Below, piece by piece: positions 7,572 through 14,301 of a stretch of 14,301 bases of DNA; position 1 is the stretch's first letter; each line of letters begins with the position of its first letter. Under the pieces are notes generated by a model. That model was not told the origin of the DNA. It saw nothing but the letters and a program-made list of their open reading frames with translations, and did no database searches. Both the position numbers and the translations under genes were made by a program. The DNA is taken from positions 1-14,301 of the forward strand of contig CAYSCH010000249.1 of the NCBI GenBank assembly GCA_964429355.1, read 5' to 3'. This stretch comes from JAAYAY01 sp964429355 (lineage in GTDB: Bacteria; Planctomycetota; Planctomycetia; Pirellulales; Thermoguttaceae).

Positions 7572-9876
7572 ACAGCAATCGCCTTGGCGGCCGCCGTGAC
7601 CTGCACCTGCGGCCCGGGTGTCGCGGCTCCGCCCTGCGATCTCCCGCAACACGAAATCGTCGTCGACGGAAATCTCGACGACTGGAGGGGAATCGCCCCG
7701 AACGTGATGCGGAACAGGGAGCATCTCCGTGTCGCTACCACGCTGGTCGCAGCGCCGCGGTTCATCCGCCGGCAGAACGACGACGGAACGTGGGGCATTG
7801 CCGTTCTGGACGCGGGGCTGGCCTCCGCCCGGCAGGCGAGGCCTCTTCAAGTGGAAATCGGAAGCGACTCCGGCGATTCCGTGGAGAAGTTGAGCGGCGG
7901 CTACGCGTCTCTTGTTGAGCAGGAGGGCGGCTGGATCGGCAGCGGTCGCGTGGCCTGGAAAGACGATGTTGCCTTCGATTTCCAGGATCGATGGCGTCTG
8001 GACGCGGAGCAGCTCCGCCTGAAACGCACGGTGACCGTTCGCGGCAACGGGGCGGGCGGTTTCATGACGGGGGCGGCACTTCAGGCGACCACGCCCCAGA
8101 CATGGACTCAGATCAACTGGTTCGTGCCGGGCATGATCTACGGCGGCTTCGACCACCTGTCGGAAAATGCGATCGGCGGGCGCGGCTACTACAAGCCCGG
8201 CGATTACACGGTTCGGATTCGCGAGGAACGGATGCCGGCGCCGGTCATGGCGGGACGTTTCTCCGACGGCAGCACTCTGGCGGTTCTCAACCCCGTCCCC
8301 AAGGCCGACTCGATTGCCGCCGAGTGCATGAGCGTCTCGCTGGATACGATGATCGACGCACGCTTTGGTTTCGGGGCGATCGGCGCGGAGGAATCCAGGG
8401 ATCGGATTACGATGGGCTACTGGTTCCCCGGTTCGGAGGGCGAACAGACCTACGCGAACAAGACGGGCAAGGGCTGCATCACGCACCACCAGTGGCGCCG
8501 GCGGTTTCATCCCATCAAGTCGGGATTCGAGCAGAGCTACGAGGTGGCATTCCGGTTCGGCCGAACCGAGGGCCCGGCGGATTGTTACACGGAAACCTGG
8601 CGGTGGGCCTGGGAAAACCTCCGGCCGCAGGTGAATCCGCAGGACCTGGATGCGTTACGTCAGGCGATAGTCGACGTTCTGGCCGACAATTTCATGGAAG
8701 TCGACAACCGCGCGGGGATTCCCGTGGCGCTGTATGCCTTGCCGGACGGCCCCAAGCCGTCGGCTCCCAAGGCCGTTCTAGGCTTCATCGGCAAGGCGTT
8801 GGAGAGTGCCGAGTTCATGCTCGCCGAGTCCTATCTGGATGAGACCCGGCGTGGCAGGGAACTCCGCCGCAAGGCGGAGAAGATCATCGACTCGTTCCTG
8901 CCGTTCAAGATGGACCCGCCGGAAGACGTGGGTTTCCACCTCCAGACCGGCGAGCCGGCCACGAACCACGACCGGCCCATCTATCTGCGGTGTTTCGGCG
9001 ACGACCTGAAAGCGCTCGTCCGAGCCTACGAGCGAGAGGAGCAGCATGGACGGGCCCATNNNNNNNNNNGTGCCGCCAATTCTCCGACTGGCTGCTGACG
9101 CAACAGCAACCGGCCGGCGGATTCCCCCGGGCGTGGTTGCCGAAGACGGGAGAAGTGTTTTCGGATTCACCCAACTCCAGCTTCAACGCCATCCCGCTGC
9201 TCGTGCAGATGAACCGGCACTCGGGGGACCGCAAGTACTTGGATGCGGCGATCCGTGCCGGCGACTTCTGCTGGGGCAACGGCCAGGCCGAGGGGCAGTT
9301 CGTCGGCGGAACGATCGACAATCCCGACGTGCTCGACGAAGAAGCTGCCACACTCTCCGTCGAGGCGTACCTGGCGCTCTACGAAGCCACCAAGGATCCC
9401 AACTGGCTCGACCGGGCGAAGGTTGCCGCCGACATCGCGGAGACCTGGACATCTGGGACATCCCCATGCCCGCCGACGCCGACGACGGTCAACTCCATTG
9501 GAAGCGAGGTGTGCCCACGACCGGGCTTCAGCTCATTGCCTCGGGCCACACTCTGGTCGACGCCTATATGGCCTTCGATGCCGACGAATACGCCCGGCTC
9601 TACCGCCTGACGGGCGACGACCACTACCTCGAAGTGGCGTGCATCCTGCTGCACAATACCAAGGCCATGGTGGCCCTGCCCGACCGCCTTTGCGGGCTGC
9701 GCGGGCCGGGCTGGCAACAGGAACACTATTCGATTGCCCCGCCGCGCGGCACCGGTCGGCACCAGTTCTGGCTTCCCTGGGTGGCTACCAGCCAGCTCAA
9801 TGGCGTGTTCGGGTTGATGGAATACGACAAGGAACTGTATGACCGGCTTGCAGCAGTCGGGCCCGCGGCACCGTAG
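7560..9876 (+). pseudogene. Secreted six-hairpin glycosidase-like protein, interrupted by a stop codon, a gap and a frameshift
   Basis: The frame from ATG 7560 reads MKI, then TAA (7569-7571), then TAIALAAAVTC...GVAA, which completes a Sec signal peptide across the stop. A possible CBM9-like beginning (VVDGNLDDW) follows, then a long beta-rich region, then an alpha/alpha-toroid (six-hairpin) domain: FSDWLLTQQ, GGFPRAW, GGTIDNPDVLDEEA and AYLALYEAT. Ten Ns (9060-9069) interrupt the start of the toroid. At about 9446-9452 the frame shifts by one lost base (or two gained): ...ADIAETW continues as IWDIPMPADADDG in the next frame, through LLHNTKAMVALPD and FWLPWVATSQLNG to TAG at 9874-9876. The ORF starting at TTG 7584 lacks the charged n-region and is a poor start. 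The intact form would be an exported carbohydrate-active or carbohydrate-binding enzyme; substrate unknown. It lies 66 bp after the GRE and is probably last in its operon. Real decay and draft-assembly error are both possible. Confidence 0.7.
9060..9069. other. Assembly gap (10 N)
   Basis: A run of exactly ten Ns inside the six-hairpin gene. The frames before (ending EEQHGRAH) and after (starting CRQFSDWLL) only join if the true gap length leaves remainder 2 when divided by 3, so ten is a placeholder. Comparison with the expected toroid start suggests that only a few residues are missing (inference). Confidence 0.95.
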
Positions 9877-10184
9877 TAGGTCGCACCGCCGCCCGCAAAG
9901 TCTTCCCTGCCGGACGAAATTGCCTTTCTGCGCCAGACAGGAGCAGCCTCAAAGGCGGCAGTCTTTACCGGCATTGTGCCAATTGCGCCGACCCTCCAAC
10001 GCGCACGGTTTTCCAGATAGAGCCCCCATTCTTGTGCCCTGGGGTGTCGCAGAGTCAGAGTATGCTAAAAAACCCCAGTCGTGCTTTTATCCTATCGAGA
10101 CTGACAGCAGTGTGAGCCGATAGCTCTTGAGGGGCATTTCTCAACAGCATTGTGCTGTCGTCAGCATAGCTCGGGGGGGGACCG
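9877..10184 (+). other. Intergenic region upstream of the FadL-like gene
   Basis: About 308 bases with no believable gene on either strand. The right half is less GC-rich and probably holds the promoter for the barrel gene: TATGCT at 10061-10066 is a fair -10, but no -35 lies at the right distance (TTGTGC 10032-10037 is 23 bases away). Possible structures are CTGGGGT (10039-10045) pairing with ACCCCAG (10072-10078), TTGAG/CTCAA (10127-10144), and ACAGCA-TTG-TGCTGT (10144-10158). A run of eight G (10173-10180) sits 4 bases before the start codon as a degenerate ribosome site. No convincing terminator for the GRE operon was seen. Confidence 0.4.
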
Positions 10185-11408
10185 ATGAAACGGGCAGTTT
10201 CGGCCGTTCTGGCCGTCGCACTGGTATTCTTCGCATCTGATGAACAAAGGATACACGCCCAGAGCTTTGGGGTGGATATCCACAATACCATCAACCCGGC
10301 AGCCGGCGGGATGGCAGGGACGAGCTCGGCTCGCCCGCAGGACGTGCAGTCGGCCATTTTCGGGAATCCGTCGACCCTGGCCCAGTTTCGCGGCAGCCAG
10401 TTCTCGATCGGCGGAGCGTGGTCCGAGCCAACCTTTGACGTGACCCACGATGGCTCTGTCACCGGCGCACTCGGCGGCGGACCCTACTCGGGCAAGTCGT
10501 CGGCCCAGGGTTGCCTGTTGCCCACCATCGGCGTGACCCAGGATCTGTCGAGCCTGGGGATACCCGGATCGATCGGCGCGGGGCTGACGACCTTGAGCGG
10601 TGTGTCCGAACAACTCACCGGCGAGCCAGGAAGCCTGGGCACCCACACCGAGTTCCTTATCCTCGGGTTCACCCTAGGTGCTGGGCTCGACCTGACCGAA
10701 CGCCTGGCCTTCGGCGCTTCTTTGACTCTGGGTGACGGTTACGCCGGCGGGGGCTTCGTCCACAACAGCGTGGTGACCCATGACTATGGGTTGCGAGGCA
10801 CTTTCGGGCTCGACTTCGATCTCACGTCGAACACGACCCTTGCCACCTACTACCAAACCAAGATGCCCTATCGATACGACAATCTTCTGTTGTACGGTGG
10901 CACCTTCCTGGACGTGGAAATGGAGCAACCGGACAATATCGGTTTTGGGATCGCCAACACGAGTCTCATGGACGGAGATCTCCTGCTGGCACTGGACGTG
11001 ATCTACAAGTCGTGGGACAACGGCGCTTACTGGCGTGACCTGTATGAGGACCAGTGGGTCTTCTCGCTCGGAACCCAACTGACTCGCGGCCGCTGGAAAT
11101 ATCGCCTGGGCTACGCCTTCTCCGACAGCCCCATCGATCGGGAACCCGGAGCAACAATCAACGGTGTGCCCCTCGGGGTCCCCATTGTCGAGTACTACCA
11201 GGCCACCCAGGCCGGCGTGATTTCGCAGCATCGCCTGACGGGCGGGATCGGGATCGACGACGTGATCCCCCACGTGTCGGTCGATTTGTTTGCGGGCGTC
11301 ATGCTGCCCGAGTCTGCCGAGTTCGGCACACACACCACCGCAGCGCTCAAGGTGTGGTTCATCGGTGGCGGCGTGACTTGGAAATTCGGCCAACCGTCGC
11401 GCAACTGA
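10185..11408 (+). CDS. Outer-membrane beta-barrel protein, OmpP1/FadL/TodX-like
   Basis: A 407-residue exported protein. The signal peptide is MKRAVSAVLAVALVFFAS...RIHA with likely cleavage near residue 25 (IHA-Q). The mature N-terminus NPAAGGMAGTSSARPQDVQSAIFGNPSTLA matches the FadL/TodX family hallmark, a glycine-rich 'AG.AGT..A...D..ai..NPA.la' stretch that forms the periplasm-facing hatch. The rest alternates short amphipathic strands with glycine/aromatic turns (for example LGAGLDLTERLAFGASLTLGD and YRLGYAFSDSPI), as expected for a 14-strand barrel. It would pass hydrophobic compounds across the outer membrane; the ligand is unknown. The C-terminus (TWKFGQPSRN) does not end in the usual terminal aromatic but has Phe a few residues in. 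It stands alone between two long intergenic regions, so it is probably its own transcription unit. Confidence 0.8.
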   Translation: MKRAVSAVLAVALVFFASDEQRIHAQSFGVDIHNTINPAAGGMAGTSSARPQDVQSAIFGNPSTLAQFRGSQFSIGGAWSEPTFDVTHDGSVTGALGGGPYSGKSSAQGCLLPTIGVTQDLSSLGIPGSIGAGLTTLSGVSEQLTGEPGSLGTHTEFLILGFTLGAGLDLTERLAFGASLTLGDGYAGGGFVHNSVVTHDYGLRGTFGLDFDLTSNTTLATYYQTKMPYRYDNLLLYGGTFLDVEMEQPDNIGFGIANTSLMDGDLLLALDVIYKSWDNGAYWRDLYEDQWVFSLGTQLTRGRWKYRLGYAFSDSPIDREPGATINGVPLGVPIVEYYQATQAGVISQHRLTGGIGIDDVIPHVSVDLFAGVMLPESAEFGTHTTAALKVWFIGGGVTWKFGQPSRN

Positions 11409-11441
11409 TGATGGACTGACAGTGCATTTCTGGATAGGAAG

Positions 11442-11476
11442 GTGGCTTTCGCCTGCCGTTTGCGGCAGGATGCCAC
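11442..11476 (+). terminator. Stem-loop after the FadL-like gene (candidate terminator without U-tract)
   Basis: CCTGCCG (11452-11458) pairs with CGGCAGG (11463-11469) around loop TTTG. An outer stem GTGGC (11442-11446) pairs with GCCAC (11472-11476) across an internal loop. It begins 33 bases after the stop codon, a normal place for a terminator, but no run of T follows. Confidence 0.45.
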
Positions 11477-11486
11477 GATTCCTCCT

Positions 11487-11514
11487 GGGGACCGCCTCAC
11501 TTGGGCAGGTCCCC
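11487..11514 (+). terminator. Second stem-loop after the FadL-like gene
   Basis: GGGGACC (11487-11493) is the exact reverse complement of GGTCCCC (11508-11514). GCC (11494-11496) and GGC (11504-11506) extend the stem inward with one bulged A, giving about ten pairs. It follows the first stem-loop by only 10 bases. No T-run follows, so it could be a second terminator element, a leader structure or part of a small RNA. Confidence 0.4.
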
Positions 11515-11815
11515 TGCTGCATTCTGGGGCCATGGCCTGCGATCCCCACATTTCCTCCAAGACTCGCCGGAATGCGGCGAATACCGGTTCGGTACCACGC
11601 GCCCGGGTCGTGAGCTGGCAAAACCGCCCCACCAACGAGAGGGGTCGCTATTTGGCCCTTTCGGGGCGAAACTACTTGCCTTTGCGGACCGGTTTGGGTT
11701 CAACTGAGGTACTCCACTTCACGTTCCGTGTGGTGGCGGAGCGTGCATTCTCGGCGGGGCGGATCGAGATTTCCGCGAATTTCCCTCCGAAGCGTGTGGA
11801 AACACTGTCTAGTCA

Positions 11816-11833
11816 CTCCAGGAACCTGGGAGG
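11816..11833 (+). promoter_or_regulatory. sppA ribosome site (GGGAGG) inside a small hairpin
   Basis: GGGAGG at 11828-11833 lies 7 bases before ATG 11841 and decides that start. The preceding CTCCAG (11816-11821) can pair with the CTGGGAG (11826-11832) that contains most of the site, with loop GAAC and one bulge. Folding would partly hide the site; whether this matters in the cell is unknown. Confidence 0.35.
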
Positions 11834-11840
11834 AATTGCG

Positions 11841-13676
11841 ATGCGTCGACTTTGCGTATTACTGATTCTTGTTCTGCCGCTGACAGCGGCGGTGCCGACA
11901 TTTGCCGCCGAGAAGAAGAATGCCGCAACGATTGCGGTCTTCTCGCTCGATCGGCCGGTCACCGAAGCTCCGGCAGGTGAGGACCTCCTGTTCGGTTCGG
12001 TGGGCAACGAAACCTTCAAGGACCTCGTCACTCGCATGAAGAAGGCAGGCGAAGACGACCAGGTCAAGGCGGTCGTGGTCCTGCCCGGCGAGTCTGGCCT
12101 CGGCTATGCCCAGGTCGAGGAGCTGCGCCAGGTCATGGCCGGGCTGCAAAAGGCGGGCAAGCCGATCCACGTGCATGCAGACTCGCTCTCGATGAGAGAC
12201 TACGTGCTTGTTTCCGGCGCCGACTCGATCAGCGTGGTGCCCGAAGGCATCCTGATGGTTTACGGTCTCCGCGGCGAGGCCCCCTACGTTCGCGGCCTGC
12301 TCGACCTGATCGGCGTCACCCCCGATTTCATGACCTGTGGCGACTACAAGAGCGCCGGCGAGATGTTCATGCTCAAGGGACCGAGCAAGCAGGCCGAAGA
12401 AATGGACAACTGGTTGCTCGATAGTCTGTTCGAGACGGCCGTCAACTTGATCGCCGAAGGCCGGAAGGTCTCCCCCGAGAAAGCCCGCCAGTGGATCGAC
12501 GAGGGCCTCTACACGGCCGCCAGAGCGAAAGAGGCCGGGATTATCGATACGGTCCAGTTTCGCCAGGACTTTGTGAGTGATCTGAAGGCCAGGTACGGCA
12601 AGGACATCGAGTTCGATCGCAAGTACGGCAAGAAGAAACGCGACGAGGTCGATCTTTCGTCGCCGTTGGGTGTCTTCAAACTTTGGGCCGAGATCCTGCA
12701 GGGCCCATCGAAGAAGAAATCGACGAAGACCGCCGTGGCGATCGTCTATGTGGAGGGAGCGATCCTTCCCGGCAAGCCGGAACCGAGTCCGTTCGGCTCC
12801 GGCGGCATTGCCTATAGCGAACCGATCCGCAAGGCCCTCGACGAGGCCGCTGCGGACGACTCGATCAAGGCCGTCATCCTCCGCGTGGATTCCCCCGGCG
12901 GTTCGGCCACGGCCAGCGAGATCATCCTCGACGCGACGCGACGCGTGAAGGCGAAGAAGCCCCTGGTCGTGTCGATGGGCAATGTGGCGGGGAGTGGCGG
13001 ATACTATGTAGCCTGTGCCGCAGACACGATCTTTGCCGATACGGCCACGATCACTGCCTCGATCGGCGTGGTCAGCGGGAAGTTTGCCACGACCGAGATG
13101 TGGAACAAGATCGGCATCGCCTGGCATACGTACGATCGTGGGGCCAACTCGGGATTGTTCAGCTCCCGTGCGGTTTTTTCCGACGCCGAGCGCAAGCAGA
13201 TGCGGGCCCTGATGGACGAGATCTACGGCGACTTCAAGGGCCATGTTGTCGCCATCCGCGGCGAACGTCTGAAGAAGGGCATCGACGAGCTGGCTGGAGG
13301 CCGGGTGTTCACCGGCAAGCAGGCCCTGGAGTTGGGCCTGGTGGACAAGATCGGCGGTCTGGATGACGCCATTGCCCATATCGCCAAGGAGGCGAAGGTC
13401 GACGACTACGAGATCCGCGTGCTGCCCAAGCCCAAGACGTTCCTCGACATGTTGCTGGCCGACCTGGGGACGGAAGAAGACGAAGAGAGCGGCAGGTTAT
13501 CGCTCTCGTCGGCCTGGGGCCCGAAAGCGGTGTCGTTGTTTCATGCCGCCATGCCTTACCTGGAAGGGCTGGATCCGGAGCGCGTCCGGACGATTGGAGC
13601 GGCGTTCCAGCGGCTGAGCTTGATGGAGAAGGAAGGCGTGATCCTGGCGATGCCGCCGTTTGAGATTCGGGATTGA
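11841..13676 (+). CDS. sppA: Signal peptide peptidase SppA, 67K type
   Basis: A 611-residue serine protease with two tandem ClpP/crotonase-like domains, close to the 618 residues of E. coli SppA. The N-terminal MRRLCVLLILVLPLTAAVPTFAA is a signal peptide or membrane anchor. The catalytic pair is split between domains as in the family: Lys170 in GDYKSAGE (N-terminal domain) and nucleophile Ser385 in GNVAGSGGYY (C-terminal domain). The oxyanion-side motif DSPGGS precedes the serine. It degrades cleaved signal peptides, and some homologues trim other membrane-bound peptides, on the periplasmic side of the inner membrane. ATG 11841 is chosen for its ribosome site at 7 bases and the signal peptide, against an open frame extending to 11442. 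It is flanked by structured non-coding DNA on both sides, so probably monocistronic. Confidence 0.95.
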   Translation: MRRLCVLLILVLPLTAAVPTFAAEKKNAATIAVFSLDRPVTEAPAGEDLLFGSVGNETFKDLVTRMKKAGEDDQVKAVVVLPGESGLGYAQVEELRQVMAGLQKAGKPIHVHADSLSMRDYVLVSGADSISVVPEGILMVYGLRGEAPYVRGLLDLIGVTPDFMTCGDYKSAGEMFMLKGPSKQAEEMDNWLLDSLFETAVNLIAEGRKVSPEKARQWIDEGLYTAARAKEAGIIDTVQFRQDFVSDLKARYGKDIEFDRKYGKKKRDEVDLSSPLGVFKLWAEILQGPSKKKSTKTAVAIVYVEGAILPGKPEPSPFGSGGIAYSEPIRKALDEAAADDSIKAVILRVDSPGGSATASEIILDATRRVKAKKPLVVSMGNVAGSGGYYVACAADTIFADTATITASIGVVSGKFATTEMWNKIGIAWHTYDRGANSGLFSSRAVFSDAERKQMRALMDEIYGDFKGHVVAIRGERLKKGIDELAGGRVFTGKQALELGLVDKIGGLDDAIAHIAKEAKVDDYEIRVLPKPKTFLDMLLADLGTEEDEESGRLSLSSAWGPKAVSLFHAAMPYLEGLDPERVRTIGAAFQRLSLMEKEGVILAMPPFEIRD

Positions 13677-13689
13677 ACCCTGGGGGACT

Positions 13690-13720
13690 CGTGGGTGACA
13701 CCCGCCGGGTGTCACCCACG
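13690..13720. terminator. Perfect palindrome (14-bp stem, 3-base loop) after sppA
   Basis: CGTGGGTGACACCC (13690-13703) is the exact reverse complement of the bases at 13707-13720, with loop GCC. It starts 13 bases after the sppA stop. Position and strength suit a terminator, possibly acting in both directions, but no T-run follows on either side. It could instead be a dispersed repeat (REP-like) unit or a protein-binding palindrome. Confidence 0.6.
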
Positions 13721-13864
13721 ACGGTCGCAGCCACATCAAGACCTGAAGTCAGCCTGCGCGACGCCGTCGTATTCGAACGCCACCCTCGGTAATTGGCCGG
13801 GGAGGACAATCAGACAGTTGAACTATCCCAATCTCTCCGATCACCGCTTTCACGGGGTACAACC

Positions 13865-14301
13865 ATGTCACTCGTTCCCGATTCAGATTCTCGGTGTCTT
13901 TCCGGTAGCCGCCGGATGACTTCACGACCAGCAATGACGCGCCGTGGCTTCCTGGGAACCGCGGCAGCTCTCACCGCCGGCATCCTTGCGCCCAGCCCGG
14001 NNNNNNNNNNGCACCCAGGGCCGCTTGGCCGCAGGCCCCTGAAACCGCAGACCTCAAGGATTGCCCTTCCACCGACCACTTCTGGTATCGGCTTCAACCA
14101 CCGGGGCCTTATATCGACTCCCAACGCGACAACAAGGCCTTTGGGTTCGCCGACGGCACCGTCTTCCTGTCCGAAGACAACGGCCGCACTTGGCCTCACC
14201 AGGCCGCCTTCCCGGACGTCGACAACATCACCTTCAGCTCCATCCTCAAGAATGGAAACATCCTCTTTGCAACCCGTACCAGACTCTATCTGAGTACCGA
14301 T
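13865..14301 (+). CDS. Tat-exported BNR/Asp-box (sialidase-like) protein, N-terminal part, 3' truncated and gapped
   Basis: The first segment encodes a twin-arginine signal, MTRRGFLGTAAALTAGILAPSP, with T-R-R-G-F-L matching the Tat consensus. Ten Ns (14001-14010) follow. The frame resumes as APRAAWPQAPETADL and runs to the window end. The mature part contains VFLSEDNGRTW, an Asp-box (S-x-D-x-G-x-T-W) of BNR-repeat/sialidase-type beta-propellers, followed by FPDVDNITFSSILKNGNILFAT, a propeller-blade pattern. I infer a secreted propeller, perhaps an exo-sialidase-like hydrolase or a glycan-binding protein; the catalytic residues lie beyond the window. In-frame starts exist at 13865, 13916 and 13934, none with a clear ribosome site; 13934 puts the Tat motif closest to the N-terminus. 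The frames across the gap disagree unless the true gap differs from ten bases. Confidence 0.65.
14001..14010. other. Assembly gap (10 N)
   Basis: A ten-N run within the BNR-repeat gene, just after the Tat signal. Joining the reading frames before and after needs a true gap length with remainder 2 modulo 3, so the length given is a placeholder. Confidence 0.95.

Larger units (their letters stand above)
11409..11840 (+). other. 432-bp non-coding region with two stem-loops between the barrel gene and sppA
   Basis: The frame of sppA stays open back to 11442, but the predicted peptide is rich in Arg, Pro and Ser, resembles no protein, and lies upstream of an internal signal peptide, so I treat it as non-coding. 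The left end carries two adjacent stem-loops (listed separately), followed by about 300 bases without clear motifs. A hairpin overlapping the sppA ribosome site ends the region. No convincing promoter was found; TTGCCT near 11678 lacks a good -10. Confidence 0.45.

Noticed and set aside
5310..8510. 1066-codon open frame on the minus strand
   Set aside because: It mirrors the GRE and the six-hairpin gene; long antisense frames are common opposite GC-rich genes. No domain, signal peptide or ribosome site supports it.
11442..11840. Longer sppA start giving 133 extra residues
   Set aside because: The extra peptide looks non-coding, and the signal peptide plus GGGAGG at correct spacing mark ATG 11841.
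13765..13790. tRNA-like TTCGAA segment
   Set aside because: No acceptor, D or anticodon stems can be built around it on either strand.
1..14301. CRISPR arrays, insertion sequences, tRNA or rRNA genes, microcompartment shell genes
   Set aside because: I looked for regular direct repeats, transposase motifs, structural RNA genes and BMC-type small proteins and saw none.

Overview
This is a GC-rich bacterial contig fragment that looks like a planctomycete (Planctomycetota), probably from an anaerobic habitat. That placement rests on gene families only: a '1,4-beta-xylanase'-type glycosidase, paired Gfo/Idh/MocA sugar oxidoreductases, an NHS-like MFS permease, a six-hairpin glycosidase-like secreted protein and a Tat-exported BNR-repeat protein. 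No rRNA or other phylogenetic marker is present. All recognisable genes lie on the + strand. Two 10-base N runs (9060-9069, 14001-14010) look like scaffold gaps, so this is a draft assembly.

Left part (1-774): the C-terminal end of a glycoside hydrolase cut by the window edge, then a decayed C-terminal remnant of a sugar isomerase/epimerase-type TIM barrel (about 538-732) carrying an in-frame stop.

Central block (775-9876): a tight co-directional cluster that reads as one operon. In order it holds an MFS permease, two different Gfo/Idh/MocA oxidoreductases, a glycyl radical enzyme (GRE) activase (radical SAM plus two 4Fe-4S ferredoxin motifs), the GRE itself (overlapping the activase), and a secreted six-hairpin glycosidase-like gene. 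The GRE has a clear glycyl radical motif but an unusual active-site Cys-Asn-Trp where known GRE eliminases carry Cys-x-Glu. My inference is an oxygen-sensitive pathway for a carbohydrate or polyol: extracellular trimming, import, NAD(P)-dependent oxidation or epimerisation, then radical cleavage or elimination. The glycosidase-like gene carries a TAA at codon 4, a frameshift near 9449 and an assembly gap, so it is either a pseudogene or badly assembled.

Right part (9877-14301): an OmpP1/FadL-type outer-membrane beta-barrel gene, a 432-bp non-coding region with two strong stem-loops, a complete SppA 67K-type signal peptide peptidase, a perfect 14-bp-stem palindrome just after it, and the start of a Tat-exported BNR/Asp-box protein that runs off the right edge. 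These look like separate transcription units unrelated to the GRE operon.

The item most worth attention is the GRE/activase pair with its two sugar dehydrogenases: a candidate uncharacterised GRE class in a carbohydrate context, with no bacterial microcompartment genes in view.
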